Source of the DNA: Thermohalobaculum sp039815685
Lineage (GTDB): Bacteria; Pseudomonadota; Alphaproteobacteria; Rhodobacterales; Rhodobacteraceae
DNA length: 64,000 nucleotides
Direction: 5' to 3'
Assembly (NCBI GenBank): GCA_039815685.1
Contig: JBCBYV010000027.1
Coordinates: 1-64,000 of the forward strand
Shown here: positions 9,129 to 18,004 of the stretch, piece by piece
Layout: each line of letters begins with the position of its first letter
How positions within the stretch are numbered: the stretch's first letter is position 1
Notes under the pieces: generated by a model
What the model saw: only the letters and a program-made list of their open reading frames with translations
Told to the model about the DNA's origin: nothing
Databases searched by the model: none
Position numbers and translations under genes: made by a program

Positions 9129-9285
9129 CGCTGCCGCGTATCTCAGCCGCCGCGATGGCCGCGACGCGCCGCGGGCGGGATGGTGCCAGCTGTGCAGAGG
9201 TAGACGCGGCGCCCTGAGAACGCTGAACCCCGAGAACTTGACGCCCCGAGAACGCAGCGTCTTGGGCGAGGGCGCCGCGCCTGGC

Positions 9286-9996
9286 TCACACGTTCTTCAG
9301 GAAGTCGATGAGCCCGTCGATGCTGCCTTGCTTGGCGTGAATGCCGGCGATCTCCTCGCGCTGGGTGATCAGGAGGCTGACGCCCTCGATCGTGATGTCG
9401 GCAATCACCGTGCGGCCGGGCCGGTCCGAGACCAGCCAGTCGACCTTGATCGGCGCCTGACCGCCGCCCTTCACGGTGCTCGCGATCTCGATGCCGCGCT
9501 TGCCGCGGTCCGAGGCGTTGCCGAGATCGACCTTCTGCCCCGAATACTCTTGGAAGCGCGAAGCATAGACCGCGGCGACATAATGCTTGAAGGCGGCTGT
9601 GTAGGCGTCCTGCTGTGCGCCCGACATCTCGCGCCAGAGCGGCCCAGCCGCGAAGCGCGCGATCTGCGGCAGTGCTGCGCGCTTCTCGAGGATCGCGCGG
9701 AACTGGTCCGCCTTGCCCGTCGCCTCGCCCGGACTTTGGACAAGCGCCAGAACCTCGTCGATCGTGCCGCGCACATGGTCCTTTGCCCCGGCTGCATCGA
9801 GTGCCCGCGCCGGGGCGGGTGCGAGGGTCGCAAGCGGCAGCGCGAGCGCCACCGCACCGATGAGACCGGCCAACGCGCCCCGCAGCGCGCCCCGGCGCGA
9901 AACGGATGCGCCACGCGCCACCTCCTGCCCGGCTGCGCGCGTGTCCCCGCGCCCTGCGGTGTTCCCCTGCAGCAGCGAATTGCGGTTCGCGGTCAT
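9286..9996 (-). CDS. MlaC/Ttg2D-type phospholipid-binding protein, orphan
   Basis: A 236-residue exported protein of the Tgt2/MlaC superfamily (also includes HpnM). It has an unusually long N-terminus, then a twin-arginine stretch SRRGALRG followed by a hydrophobic run ending ALAPAPARA, suggesting Tat export. The MlaC-type core includes YTAAFKHYVAAVYASRF and the GVSLLITQREEI segment before the C-terminal helix. MlaC shuttles phospholipids across the periplasm between MlaA and MlaFEDB; none of those genes are nearby. The start at 9996 has GGAGA upstream. An alternative start further upstream lacks a site. Confidence 0.82.
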   Translation of the reverse strand: MTANRNSLLQGNTAGRGDTRAAGQEVARGASVSRRGALRGALAGLIGAVALALPLATLAPAPARALDAAGAKDHVRGTIDEVLALVQSPGEATGKADQFRAILEKRAALPQIARFAAGPLWREMSGAQQDAYTAAFKHYVAAVYASRFQEYSGQKVDLGNASDRGKRGIEIASTVKGGGQAPIKVDWLVSDRPGRTVIADITIEGVSLLITQREEIAGIHAKQGSIDGLIDFLKNV

Positions 9997-10328
9997 GATC
10001 GTCTCCTGCTCGCCAACTTGGCCTTCTTTAACGCGACACGGACCGATCAGGTTCGCCGAAACACCTGAAAGTGTTCGGGCGACTGCGATCCCGGCTCGCA
10101 TCCGTCAGTTGCATCTACGCGCACGTTCGGGTAGCCCGTCGCGCACACACGTCGCGTGGTATATACGCTGAGCGCCCCGCTCGTTAAACGGCCTCAATCG
10201 CAACGAGGGCGCGGCCTAGCGGCGAAGAGCAGCACGACGCCAGTCGCACAGGCACGACTAGGCGCGAGAGCGCAGCGGCGCGCGGCCGGATCGAGCGGCG
10301 CCCGCGGCAGCGGCAGGCGGAGACGCGA

Positions 10329-12560
10329 ATGAAGACGAAGTTTGGCCGCGAGGAATTGCGCGGCGCGTTGAGAGAGTGCCGGCGCCACATGTGGAATGTC
10401 GGTATCTTCAGCATTTTCGTTAATTTGCTGATGCTTACCGGCCCGATCTTCATGCTTCAGGTGTACGACCGCGTGCTCTCGAGCCGATCAGAGGCGACGC
10501 TGGTCACGCTCCTTCTTCTGGTGACGGGCCTCTTCTTCATCATGGGTGTCCTCGACTTCATCCGGGGCCGCGTGCTGGCGCGGGCCGGGGCGAAGTTCTC
10601 GACGCTCCTCGAGACGCGTATCTTCAAGGCAGTCATGCTGCGGAGCGTGGCGCCAAACGAGCGCGCGCGTCCCAATACGGGCGCGCGTGATCTCGACTCG
10701 ATCCGCCAGCTTCTGGCCGGGCCCGCCCCCTTTGCCTTCTTCGATGTGCCCTGGGTGCCGATCTACTTCGGCGCGATCTATCTTTTCGATCCCCTGCTGG
10801 CCGCGACCGCGGTGGCGGGCGCGCTGATCCTCGTCGTCCTCACGATCATCAACCAGATCCGGTCGTCGCAGCCGAACCATGACAGCATGATCGCGACGAC
10901 GGAGGCGGAGAATGTCTCGGAGCAGCTGAGACAGAATTCCGAGGCCGTGCACGGGCTCGGCATGATGCCCGCCGGCATGCGTCGCTGGTATCGGCTGAGG
11001 GAAAAGGCGCTCGAGACGCAGATCCTCGCCTCGGACCGTACGGCGAGCTACACGGCGGCCTCGAAGTCGCTGCGGTTCTATCTCCAGAGCCTCATCCTCG
11101 CGGTCGGTGCCTATCTCGTGCTCGAGGGCCGGATCTCCCCGGGCATGATGATCGCAGGCTCGATCCTGATGGGTCGCGCGCTCGCGCCGATCGAGCAGGC
11201 GATCCAGCAATGGTCGCTGATGCAGCGGGCGCATCGCGCCTGGGGCGCGCTCTCCGAGATGCTGGAGAAGACGCCGCCCGAGGAGGAGAAGACCAAGCTG
11301 CCTGCGCCCAAGGGCTTCATCTCGGTGCAGGGCGTGGCCGTCGTGGCGCCGGGTGAGCGCGTGCCGACGCTGAGGGCGGTGGATTTCGAGCTCAAGCCCG
11401 GACAGGCGCTCGGCGTCATCGGCCCGTCCGGCTCGGGCAAGACCACGCTCGCCAAGGTCCTCTGCGGCATCTGGCGGCCGGCGGCAGGCAAGGTCCGCAT
11501 CGATGGCGCGGCGACGGACCAATGGCGTCTCGACGATCTCGGGCTGCATATCGGCTATCTGCCGCAGGAAGTGGGCCTGATTGCCGGGTCCGTCTCCGAG
11601 AACATCGCCCGAATGAGCGAGGAGCGCGACGACGAGCAGGTCATCGACGCGGCTCGGCGCGCCGGTGCGCATGAACTGCTGCTCGGGCTGCCGCAGGGTT
11701 ACGACACGCAGATCGGGGCGAACGGTCAACGTCTCTCGGGCGGGCAGCGGCAGCGCGTGGCGCTGGCCCGCGCGCTCTATGGCGACCCGCCGATCCTGAT
11801 CCTGGACGAGCCGAACGCCAACCTCGATGCCCCGGGCGAACAGGCGCTTGTCGATGCCATCCGCGACGCGCGCTCGCGCGGGCGGACGGTGGTGATCATG
11901 GCGCACCGGCCGAGCGCTATCGCGGCCTGCGACCTCCTCCTGATGATCGACAAGGGACAGCAGGTGGATTTCGGCCCGCGCGACGAGGTGCTGAAGCGGC
12001 GCACGAAGAACTACAGCCAGCTTGCCGACGGCCCGCCCGCTGACGGCGCGGCAAAGCCTACCCGCGTTACCGGCACGCCGACGCAGCGTCTTGTCCCGCC
12101 CGCCGCGGGGTCGGCGCCGGCAGGCCCAGGCGCCGGCACGCCCCAGCGCCCGCCGTCGGGGGGTGGCGCAGCGGCCAGCGCGGGGGCTGCCAATGGAGCA
12201 CAGGCTAGCGGTGACACTGGCGGCAACACTGGCGGCAACACTGGCGGAACGGCTGCAGAAGCGGAGGATGATCGCGGCATCCTGAAGCTCGGCGAGGAGG
12301 CCGCGGTCGAGAAGCCCGCCGCCAGCGCCCCGAAACCGGTCGCCCCGACGCCTTCGAGGAAACTTTTTTCCGGCCGGAGGGAACGTACCCGTATCGCACA
12401 GCCCGCTGAGCGTCAGAGCGTGAAGATCATGCCACCAGCCCTGGGCACCGGTATGGCCAAAGGCCCGGCACCGCAGCAGACTGGCGACACCAAAACGGCC
12501 GCAGGCTCCGCAACGGAGACCAAGACGGCCGAACCCAGCGGCACGGGCTCGGGCGACTGA
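10329..12560 (+). CDS. Type I secretion ABC transporter (PrtD-like) with long disordered tail
   Basis: A 743-residue fused ABC permease/ATPase for type I protein secretion. The N-terminal half has the membrane domain (LMLTGPIFMLQVYDRVL is typical of PrtD/HasD). The ATPase has Walker A GPSGSGKTT near residue 367, signature LSGGQRQR, Walker B ILILDEPNANLD and the switch His in MAHRPS. It exports unfolded substrates through an adaptor and TolC in one step. From about residue 567 onward there is a 175-residue Pro/Ala/Gly/Thr-rich extension absent in standard PrtD proteins (about 560-590 residues). GGAG lies 7 bases before the ATG. The adaptor gene follows. Confidence 0.93.
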   Translation: MKTKFGREELRGALRECRRHMWNVGIFSIFVNLLMLTGPIFMLQVYDRVLSSRSEATLVTLLLLVTGLFFIMGVLDFIRGRVLARAGAKFSTLLETRIFKAVMLRSVAPNERARPNTGARDLDSIRQLLAGPAPFAFFDVPWVPIYFGAIYLFDPLLAATAVAGALILVVLTIINQIRSSQPNHDSMIATTEAENVSEQLRQNSEAVHGLGMMPAGMRRWYRLREKALETQILASDRTASYTAASKSLRFYLQSLILAVGAYLVLEGRISPGMMIAGSILMGRALAPIEQAIQQWSLMQRAHRAWGALSEMLEKTPPEEEKTKLPAPKGFISVQGVAVVAPGERVPTLRAVDFELKPGQALGVIGPSGSGKTTLAKVLCGIWRPAAGKVRIDGAATDQWRLDDLGLHIGYLPQEVGLIAGSVSENIARMSEERDDEQVIDAARRAGAHELLLGLPQGYDTQIGANGQRLSGGQRQRVALARALYGDPPILILDEPNANLDAPGEQALVDAIRDARSRGRTVVIMAHRPSAIAACDLLLMIDKGQQVDFGPRDEVLKRRTKNYSQLADGPPADGAAKPTRVTGTPTQRLVPPAAGSAPAGPGAGTPQRPPSGGGAAASAGAANGAQASGDTGGNTGGNTGGTAAEAEDDRGILKLGEEAAVEKPAASAPKPVAPTPSRKLFSGRRERTRIAQPAERQSVKIMPPALGTGMAKGPAPQQTGDTKTAAGSATETKTAEPSGTGSGD
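12211..12246 (+). repeat. 12-bp tandem repeat inside the ABC transporter tail
   Basis: Three successive 12-base units of the type GGCGGCAACACT (first unit diverged to GTGACACT) encode a Gly-Gly-Asn-Thr repeat in the disordered C-terminal tail of the type I secretion ABC protein. The repeat keeps the frame whatever its copy number. Confidence 0.75.
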
Positions 12561-12638
12561 GCCTGATGCCGCGAACCGCGGCGGCCGACGGTCGGGCGCA
12601 GCGCTAAACGAGAACTGCGACATTGGGAGAGCGCAGGC

Positions 12639-14063
12639 ATGGTGGGAAGCAACGATAACAAAGGCAAGGAGCTGGCACTTGCAGCGCTGGGCGGCGCCAA
12701 GGGCACAGCACTTGCGAAACCGCGCCAGGGACGCGACGCTCAGATGAGCAGCGGCGTCCCGCAGGCCGACGACAAGCGGTGGGCGGCATCGGGCTATATC
12801 CGCTGGGGTCTTTTCGTCGTCCTGCTGCTCGGCGGTGGCCTCGGCACCTGGTCGGCCATCGCCAAGCTTTCGGGCGCCGTCATCGCCAGCGGACAGCTCC
12901 GCGTCGAGAGCCAGCGCCAGATCGTGCAGCACCCCGACGGCGGTGTTGTCGGCGAGATCCTCGCCCGCGACGGCGATCTGGTCGAGGCGGGCCAGGTTCT
13001 GATCGAGCTCGATGGCACCGCCCTCGGCTCGGAACTCGCGGCGCTCGAAAGCCAGCTCTACGAGATCATGGCACGCCGCGCCCGCCTCGCGGTCGAGCAG
13101 GTCGAGGGCGACGAGATCGTCTTCCCCCAGGAGCTGTTGGACGTCGCCGAGAAGAACCCGGATGTCGCAGCCCTCGTCGAGGGTCAGCGTCAGCTCTTCG
13201 CGGCACGGGCCGAGACGCTCTCGCGCGAACTCGAGGTGCTCGGTGAGCGCACCACACAGACGAGCGAGCAGATCGTCGGTGCCGATCGTGAGGCCGAAGC
13301 CTATGGCCAGCAGATCGAGCTGATCGAGGAGGAACTGGTCGCCATGGAGGGCCTGATGGCCCAGGGCCTCGTGCAGATGAACCGGGTCCTCTCGCTCAAG
13401 CGCGAGCGGGCGCGTCTGCAGGGCGAACGCAACCAGCTCCTCGCCCGGGTGGCACAGCTCGAGGGCCAGAAGTCCGAGATCGAGATCGAGCGGCTCCGTC
13501 TGGTCTCGAGCCAGCGCGAGGAGGCGGCGACGCAGCTTTCCGAGCTCGGCTACCGTGAGCTCGAGCTGAAGGAGCGGCGGATCAGCCTGATCGACCAGCT
13601 CGCCCGTCTCGAGATCCGCGCCCCGCGGGCCGGCGTCGTCTACGATTCGATCGTGCACGCGCTGAAGTCGGTGGTCCGCCCGGCGGAGCCGCTGATGTAT
13701 ATCGTGCCCTCGGACGCGAAGCTGGTGATCGATGCGCAGGTCCAGCCGATCAATGTCGACGAGGTCTGGACGGGTCAGGAAGCGGTGCTCCGCTTCTCCG
13801 CCTTCAACACCCGCACGACGCCGGATCTATACGGCGCGGTCCTGCAGGTCTCACCCGATGCCTTCCAGAATGAAGACACGGGCGAGAGCTTCTACCGTAC
13901 CGAAGTCGTCCTGAAAGAGGGCGAGATCCAGAAGCTGAAGGGTCAGGAGCTGAAGCCCGGCATGCCGGTCGAGGTCTTCATCCAGACGGGCGAGCGCACG
14001 CCGATCGACTACCTCATGCGCCCAATGACCGACTTCTTCGACCGCGCCCTGCGCGAGGACTGA
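12639..14063 (+). CDS. HlyD/PrtE-family type I secretion periplasmic adaptor
   Basis: A 474-residue membrane fusion protein. After about 50 cytoplasmic residues a single transmembrane helix (WGLFVVLLLGGGLGTWSAIA) anchors it. The first half-lipoyl strand is VVGEILARDGDLVEAGQVLIEL. A long coiled coil follows, then the returning IRAPRAGVVYDSIVHA and a beta-barrel domain ending PMTDFFDRALRED. It links the ABC protein to an outer-membrane TolC. It lies 78 bases behind the ABC gene, so they form one operon. No outer-membrane component or RTX substrate gene is adjacent. Confidence 0.94.
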   Translation: MVGSNDNKGKELALAALGGAKGTALAKPRQGRDAQMSSGVPQADDKRWAASGYIRWGLFVVLLLGGGLGTWSAIAKLSGAVIASGQLRVESQRQIVQHPDGGVVGEILARDGDLVEAGQVLIELDGTALGSELAALESQLYEIMARRARLAVEQVEGDEIVFPQELLDVAEKNPDVAALVEGQRQLFAARAETLSRELEVLGERTTQTSEQIVGADREAEAYGQQIELIEEELVAMEGLMAQGLVQMNRVLSLKRERARLQGERNQLLARVAQLEGQKSEIEIERLRLVSSQREEAATQLSELGYRELELKERRISLIDQLARLEIRAPRAGVVYDSIVHALKSVVRPAEPLMYIVPSDAKLVIDAQVQPINVDEVWTGQEAVLRFSAFNTRTTPDLYGAVLQVSPDAFQNEDTGESFYRTEVVLKEGEIQKLKGQELKPGMPVEVFIQTGERTPIDYLMRPMTDFFDRALRED

Positions 14064-14072
14064 CACCCTGCG

Positions 14073-14093
14073 GGAGGGGCTCCGGCCCCCTCC
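14073..14093 (+). terminator. GC hairpin after the type I secretion genes
   Basis: GGAGGGGC, loop TCCG, GCCCCCTCC, starting 10 bases after the adaptor stop. It is a strong stem but has no T-run, so termination is plausible rather than certain. Confidence 0.4.
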
Positions 14094-14135
14094 TGTGCCG
14101 CGGCCGACCGCCGGGACGTTGCAGTCGATCCTCGT

Positions 14136-14158
14136 CCCCTCGCCCGCGCCCACCCACG
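14136..14158 (-). repeat. Minus-strand G-quadruplex motif with 18-bp repeat
   Basis: Read on the minus strand, bases 14155-14136 are GGGTGGGCGCGGGCGAGGGG, four G-tracts with loops of 1, 3 and 3 bases. Bases 14141-14158 are the exact reverse complement of the 18-mer at 3720-3737. Confidence 0.6.
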
Positions 14159-14427
14159 TGGGCATTGACCGATCGGCATGAATATCTGCCGAACGACCGC
14201 GATGGGTGGCCGGTCTCGAAGTTGCGGAGTTGCGGGTCGGTACGACGCCTACCCCTTCTTCGCGATGAGCGCTCCAACCTGTTGTCCTTGGGGGTGCTGA
14301 GCAGCTTGTCGATTGAATGCCTGATGGCGGGGCCGAGAGAATTGGCACCGTCAACGCGTGCCTCGATCCGGCAATCCAGCTTGTTGCCAGGCGGTTGAAA
14401 TTGAGTGGATTTCGGGGTCTCCGAGCC

Positions 14428-14466
14428 AAGCCCGGGGGTGACCCGTCGAGCCCGGGGATGACCGCG
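14428..14466. repeat. REP-like direct repeats
   Basis: Two copies of AGCCCGGGG(G/A)TGACC, 20 bases apart. The same GCCCGGGGATGAC core occurs in the palindromic elements at 17759-17825 and 17902-17924 and resembles REP-like extragenic repeats common in alphaproteobacteria. Confidence 0.5.
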
Positions 14467-14494
14467 GACGGTGCTTCACGTCACGGCTGGACCC

Positions 14495-15907
14495 CTAGGT
14501 TGCGATGTCCGCCGGATGGGGCCCTTCGCCGAGGATCTGCGCGATGCGATGCAGACCCTTGATCAGCGCGGGCTCTGTCACGCGGCCGCCCAGCGCGATG
14601 CGGGTGAAGGGCGGCAGGTTGCGGGCGACCTGATAGATCATCGGTGGCGGCAAGAGGACGCCGACGGCCGCAGTCGCGGCAAGAAATTCTGCTGCCGTCC
14701 AGCCCTCGGGCAGCGGCAGATAGGCAAAGCTCGCCGCGGGATGCGTTCGCGCACCGAAGCGGCTGAGCGCCTCCGCCGCCAGAGCCGAGCGGCGGCGCGT
14801 TTCCTTCTTGACCCGCGCTTCGATCAGGGCCGCCTCCCCGCCCGTCACGAGCTCCGCCGCGAGCGCCTTGATCAGCCACGAGGTCTGATGCGCAAGGGCC
14901 TGGTACCCGCGCAGCGTCGGGATCATGCGTCCGGGCGGCGTGAGCACGAGGCCCGCGCGGACCCCTGCGGCGACGCATTTGGAGAAGCCGGTCACATACC
15001 AACAAAGCTCGGGCGTCAGGGTAGCGAAGCTCACGGGATGCGGGGTCAGCAACCGGCCGTAGACATCGTCCTCAACGACCGGCAGTGCATGGTGGCGCAG
15101 CACGGCTGCGATTTCCTGACGGCGCTTCTCCCCCATCAGCGACATGGTCGGGTTGTGCAGCGTCGGAGAGATCTGCAGTGCATCGGGCCGGTGGCGCTGG
15201 ATCGCAGCGTCGAGCGCGTCCGGCAGCAGACCCTCGCCGTCGCCGGCGACAGGCTCGAGCCGGAGCTTCAACGCCTCCGCCCCATCGATCAGGCCCGGAT
15301 GCATGGTCTCGCCGGTGAGCACGATGCCGGAGCCGCCGCGGCTGATGATGGAGAGACTGGCGACGACGCCGACTTGCGCGCCCATGGTGACGAGGAGCCG
15401 CTCGGTCTCCGCCGGCACCCCGCCTTCCCGCAGCCAGCCTGCGAGTGTCGCGATGGAGCCCAGGTCGTCCTCGCGCCGGCGATAGCCGAGGAGCGGCGGT
15501 GCGCCGCCATGCGCAGTCAGGAGACGCTGGAGCGCTGCTCCGATGTCCGCGTTCTGGCCCACATCGACGGCCTGATTGCCGCGGAGGTCGATGGTCTCGG
15601 GCTCCGCGGTGCTGAGGAGCGCGTCGAGGTGGAAGAGGGACCGCTCGCCCTGCCGCACGAAGGTGCCGCGCCCGACCGTCGCTTCAAGCTGTCCCCGCTC
15701 GATCCCGATCCGGTAGGCGCGAGCGACGGCACCAGGTCCGATCCCAAGCCGGAAGGCGAGCTCACGCACCGGCGGGAGCTGCTCGCCTGCGGCCAGCCGC
15801 CCGCTCTCGACCGCCTCGGCGATCCTGTCCGCAAGCGCCCTGTAGCGCGGCGAGCCCGCGAGCGGCAGTACGAGCGCGGGGTTCAGCGAGAGATTTGTAT
15901 CGGTCAC
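14495..15907 (-). CDS. MocR-type GntR/aminotransferase-like transcription regulator
   Basis: A 470-residue protein. Residues about 15-80 are a GntR winged helix (PRYRALADRIAEAVESGRL, LPPVRELAFRLGIGPGAVAR, then VGRGTFV). The remainder is a fold-type I PLP-dependent aminotransferase domain with GFSKCVAAGVRAGLVL, whose Lys is the expected PLP site. MocR proteins sense PLP or amino compounds and regulate adjacent, often divergent, genes. The start codon is GTG. The divergent DUF1127 gene is its likely target; ATTGTATC-type boxes lie between them. Confidence 0.92.
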   Translation of the reverse strand: MTDTNLSLNPALVLPLAGSPRYRALADRIAEAVESGRLAAGEQLPPVRELAFRLGIGPGAVARAYRIGIERGQLEATVGRGTFVRQGERSLFHLDALLSTAEPETIDLRGNQAVDVGQNADIGAALQRLLTAHGGAPPLLGYRRREDDLGSIATLAGWLREGGVPAETERLLVTMGAQVGVVASLSIISRGGSGIVLTGETMHPGLIDGAEALKLRLEPVAGDGEGLLPDALDAAIQRHRPDALQISPTLHNPTMSLMGEKRRQEIAAVLRHHALPVVEDDVYGRLLTPHPVSFATLTPELCWYVTGFSKCVAAGVRAGLVLTPPGRMIPTLRGYQALAHQTSWLIKALAAELVTGGEAALIEARVKKETRRRSALAAEALSRFGARTHPAASFAYLPLPEGWTAAEFLAATAAVGVLLPPPMIYQVARNLPPFTRIALGGRVTEPALIKGLHRIAQILGEGPHPADIAT

Positions 15908-15989
15908 AATAAAATTGTTCCCTTTTTTGTGCTGTATTGACAGATTGTATCCACACAGACTGCTTTGTCAGGCATTGTAATCGATACAA
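15894..15989. promoter_or_regulatory. Divergent promoter region with repeated ATTGTATC boxes
   Basis: The spacer between the MocR gene and the DUF1127 gene has TTTGTATC at 15894-15901 (overlapping the MocR start), ATTGTATC at 15944-15951 and its inverse GATACAA at 15983-15989. A TTGACA -35 hexamer sits at 15937-15942 for the rightward gene; the -10 is poor. MocR regulators bind repeated sites overlapping promoters, so these are candidate operators. This is inference from pattern only. Confidence 0.45.
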
Positions 15990-16001
15990 AGGAGCGACGC
16001 C

Positions 16002-16229
16002 ATGCCTATCGTCCAGCCATCCGTCTTCAGCGCCACCATTAGCCAGGATTTGGCGCGTAGCCCGCGTCATCTCGGGCGGTTGCGGCGGGTGGTGGAGCTG
16101 TTTCTGGTTTTTCAGGATCGGATCCGCATGCGGCGGCGGCTTGCGGCGTTGCCGCCGCATCTGCTCGAGGATATCGGCGTGTCGCGGGATGAGGCGCTGG
16201 ACGAGGCGTCGAAGCCTTTCTGGCAGTGA
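16002..16229 (+). CDS. DUF1127 small protein
   Basis: A 75-residue protein whose C-terminal half (RRRLAALPPHLLEDIGVSRD) is the arginine-rich DUF1127 (YjiS-like) helix. In other alphaproteobacteria, DUF1127 proteins have been linked to RNA handling and phosphate/carbon metabolism. AAAGGAG lies 7 bases before the ATG. It is transcribed divergently from the MocR-type regulator and has ATTGTATC boxes in its promoter, so it is likely a member of that regulon. Confidence 0.88.
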   Translation: MPIVQPSVFSATISQDLARSPRHLGRLRRVVELFLVFQDRIRMRRRLAALPPHLLEDIGVSRDEALDEASKPFWQ

Positions 16230-16352
16230 GTGGTGCTCGCGACCTGGCAGATGAGCGGCGGGCTGCGCTGCACCGCCGCATAGCACCTTGATATCCCGTC
16301 TCCCGCCGCCACTTTCCCGGTCATGCAGGGATCTGGGCGAGCGGAGGGGAGG

Positions 16353-17540
16353 ATGGTTGAGGGCGCCGATGCGCTCGAGATCACCATCCATCGCGACATT
16401 GCCGAGGTAGAGGCGGCCGAGTGGGACGCCTGTGCCGCGCCGGAGGCGACCGATGGGGGCCATCCACTCAACCCCTTCGTCAGTCATGCCTTCCTTGAGG
16501 CGATGGAGAGCTCGGGCTCGGCCACGGCGCGGGCCGGTTGGGCGCCGCATCATCTCGTTGCCCGGCTCGGGGGGCGCGTCGTTGCCGCGATGCCGCTCTA
16601 TCTCAAGGGTCACAGCCAGGGCGAGTACGTCTTCGACCATTCCTGGGCGCATGCCTGGGAGCGGGCGGGCGGCGACTATTATCCCAAGCTGCAATGCGCC
16701 GTGCCCTTCACCCCGGCGACGGGGCCCCGGCTTCTGGCGGTCGATGACGCGGCCTATCCGGCCGAGGCGCTGCGCGGGGCGCTGCTGGACACGGCCGCGG
16801 AGATCACGACGTCGAACAACATCTCCTCCCTCCATGTAACGTTCTGCACGCGCGCGGAGTGGGAATTAGCGCCGGAGCACGGCTATCTCCAACGCACGGA
16901 CCAGCAATTTCACTGGGAAAATCAGGGATATGGCAGCTTCGAAGACTTCCTCGACGCGCTTGCCTCTCGCAAGCGCAAGAACCTGAGGAAGGAGCGGGCG
17001 AAGGCGCTGGAGAACGGGATCGAGGTCGTCTGGCTCACGGGCAGCGATATCCGCGAGGAGCACTGGGACGCGTTCTGGCACTTCTATCAGGACACGGGCG
17101 GCCGCAAATGGGGGCGGCCATATCTCACGCGCGCCGCGTTCTCGCGGCTCTCCGAGACCATGGGGCGCGACGTGCTCCTGATCCTCTGCCGCCGCGCGGG
17201 CCGCTGGATCGCAGGGGCGCTCAACATCATCGGGCGCGAGACGCTCTTCGGGCGCTACTGGGGCTGTGCCGAGGATCAGCCGTTCCTGCATTTCGAGACC
17301 TGCTACTATCAGGCCATCGACTTTGCGATCGCTCATGGGCTGCAGCGCGTCGAGGCCGGGGCGCAGGGCGGGCACAAGCTCGCCCGCGGCTACGAGCCCG
17401 TCACGACGCATTCGATCCACTACATCCCGAATTCCGGGTTCCGGAGCGCGGTTGCGCGGTATCTCGAAGGCGAACGGCGCGCGGTTGAGGCCGAGAACCA
17501 GGCGCTCGGCGAGATGAGGCCCTTCAAGAAGGACGGCTGA
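16353..17540 (+). CDS. FemAB-like GNAT acyltransferase (DUF482/COG3146)
   Basis: A 395-residue protein of the peptidogalycan biosynthesis/FemAB-like group. Characteristic parts are NPFVSHAFLEAMESSGSA near the N-terminus, EYVFDHSWAHAWERAGGDYYPK, SRKRKNLRKERAKALENGI, and the C-terminal EAGAQGGHKLARGYEPV with THSIHYI. It has two GNAT-type halves. The natural acceptor is unknown; related FemX enzymes add aminoacyl groups to cell-wall precursors. The start at 16353 is chosen because GGAGGGGAGG precedes it; an ATG at 16323 has no site. Confidence 0.88.
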   Translation: MVEGADALEITIHRDIAEVEAAEWDACAAPEATDGGHPLNPFVSHAFLEAMESSGSATARAGWAPHHLVARLGGRVVAAMPLYLKGHSQGEYVFDHSWAHAWERAGGDYYPKLQCAVPFTPATGPRLLAVDDAAYPAEALRGALLDTAAEITTSNNISSLHVTFCTRAEWELAPEHGYLQRTDQQFHWENQGYGSFEDFLDALASRKRKNLRKERAKALENGIEVVWLTGSDIREEHWDAFWHFYQDTGGRKWGRPYLTRAAFSRLSETMGRDVLLILCRRAGRWIAGALNIIGRETLFGRYWGCAEDQPFLHFETCYYQAIDFAIAHGLQRVEAGAQGGHKLARGYEPVTTHSIHYIPNSGFRSAVARYLEGERRAVEAENQALGEMRPFKKDG

Positions 17541-17758
17541 GCCCGGACGGGCCGTGGTGCTGCTGTGGTGCTTCGGTGGCGCTCCGCCAGCACCACCGGT
17601 TGCGATTGTGGCAAGGGCCTGGAGCGCGACATCGCCACCGCGTTACCGGCCGCAATGCATGCATTACTGCTTGAGCGACAGCAGATCAGCTTGCGCCACA
17701 CTCGTCATCGCCGGGCTCGAGCGCGGACCGACCTGACGTGCTCACTGTACGTGCGGCA

Positions 17759-17825
17759 TTGTCGGGCTCGACCCGGCAATTCTGCGCCACCGGCCGTGGA
17801 TGCTCGGGTCAAGCCCGAGCATGAC
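17759..17825. repeat. Pair of REP-like palindromes
   Basis: TTGTCGGG-CTCGA-CCCGGCAA (17759-17779) and TGCTCGGG-TCAAG-CCCGAGCA (17801-17821) followed by TGACA. Stems are 8 bp with 5-base loops. A further degenerate copy, CCGGTCAAACCGGGGGATGACA, follows at 17902-17923. This is the GGGTCAAGCCCG / ATGAC extragenic repeat type frequent in alphaproteobacteria. Confidence 0.7.
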
Positions 17826-18004
17826 AGCGGCGGGTGAGGGAAGAAGCTGCTCTAGACCCGGCGATCATCGACACCGCGCATCGGGTTCTGGTGATGGACC
17901 GCCGGTCAAACCGGGGGATGACAGGATCGTTCGACCGGTTATGTCAGGTTGCACGCTGCCCAAGGTCGGGCGCTGCCCTAGTTCGCTCGCGCCACATTGT
18001 ATCG

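Larger units (their letters stand above)
14064..14494. other. 431-base convergent spacer, no gene seen
   Basis: This lies between the HlyD-type adaptor and the MocR regulator, which converge. It holds the hairpin above, a copy of the 18-mer G-rich repeat inside a minus-strand G-quadruplex motif (14136-14155), and two direct repeats of a REP-like core near 14429-14466. Short open frames here have no recognisable protein content or ribosome-binding sites. Confidence 0.6.

Noticed and set aside
10488..13658. 1056-codon open frame antisense to the type I secretion genes
   Set aside because: It crosses two well-defined genes and the spacer between them; its composition is that of a shadow frame.
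17996..18003. ATTGTATC resembling the candidate MocR boxes
   Set aside because: A single copy in a convergent spacer next to an unrelated inverted repeat, with no promoter.
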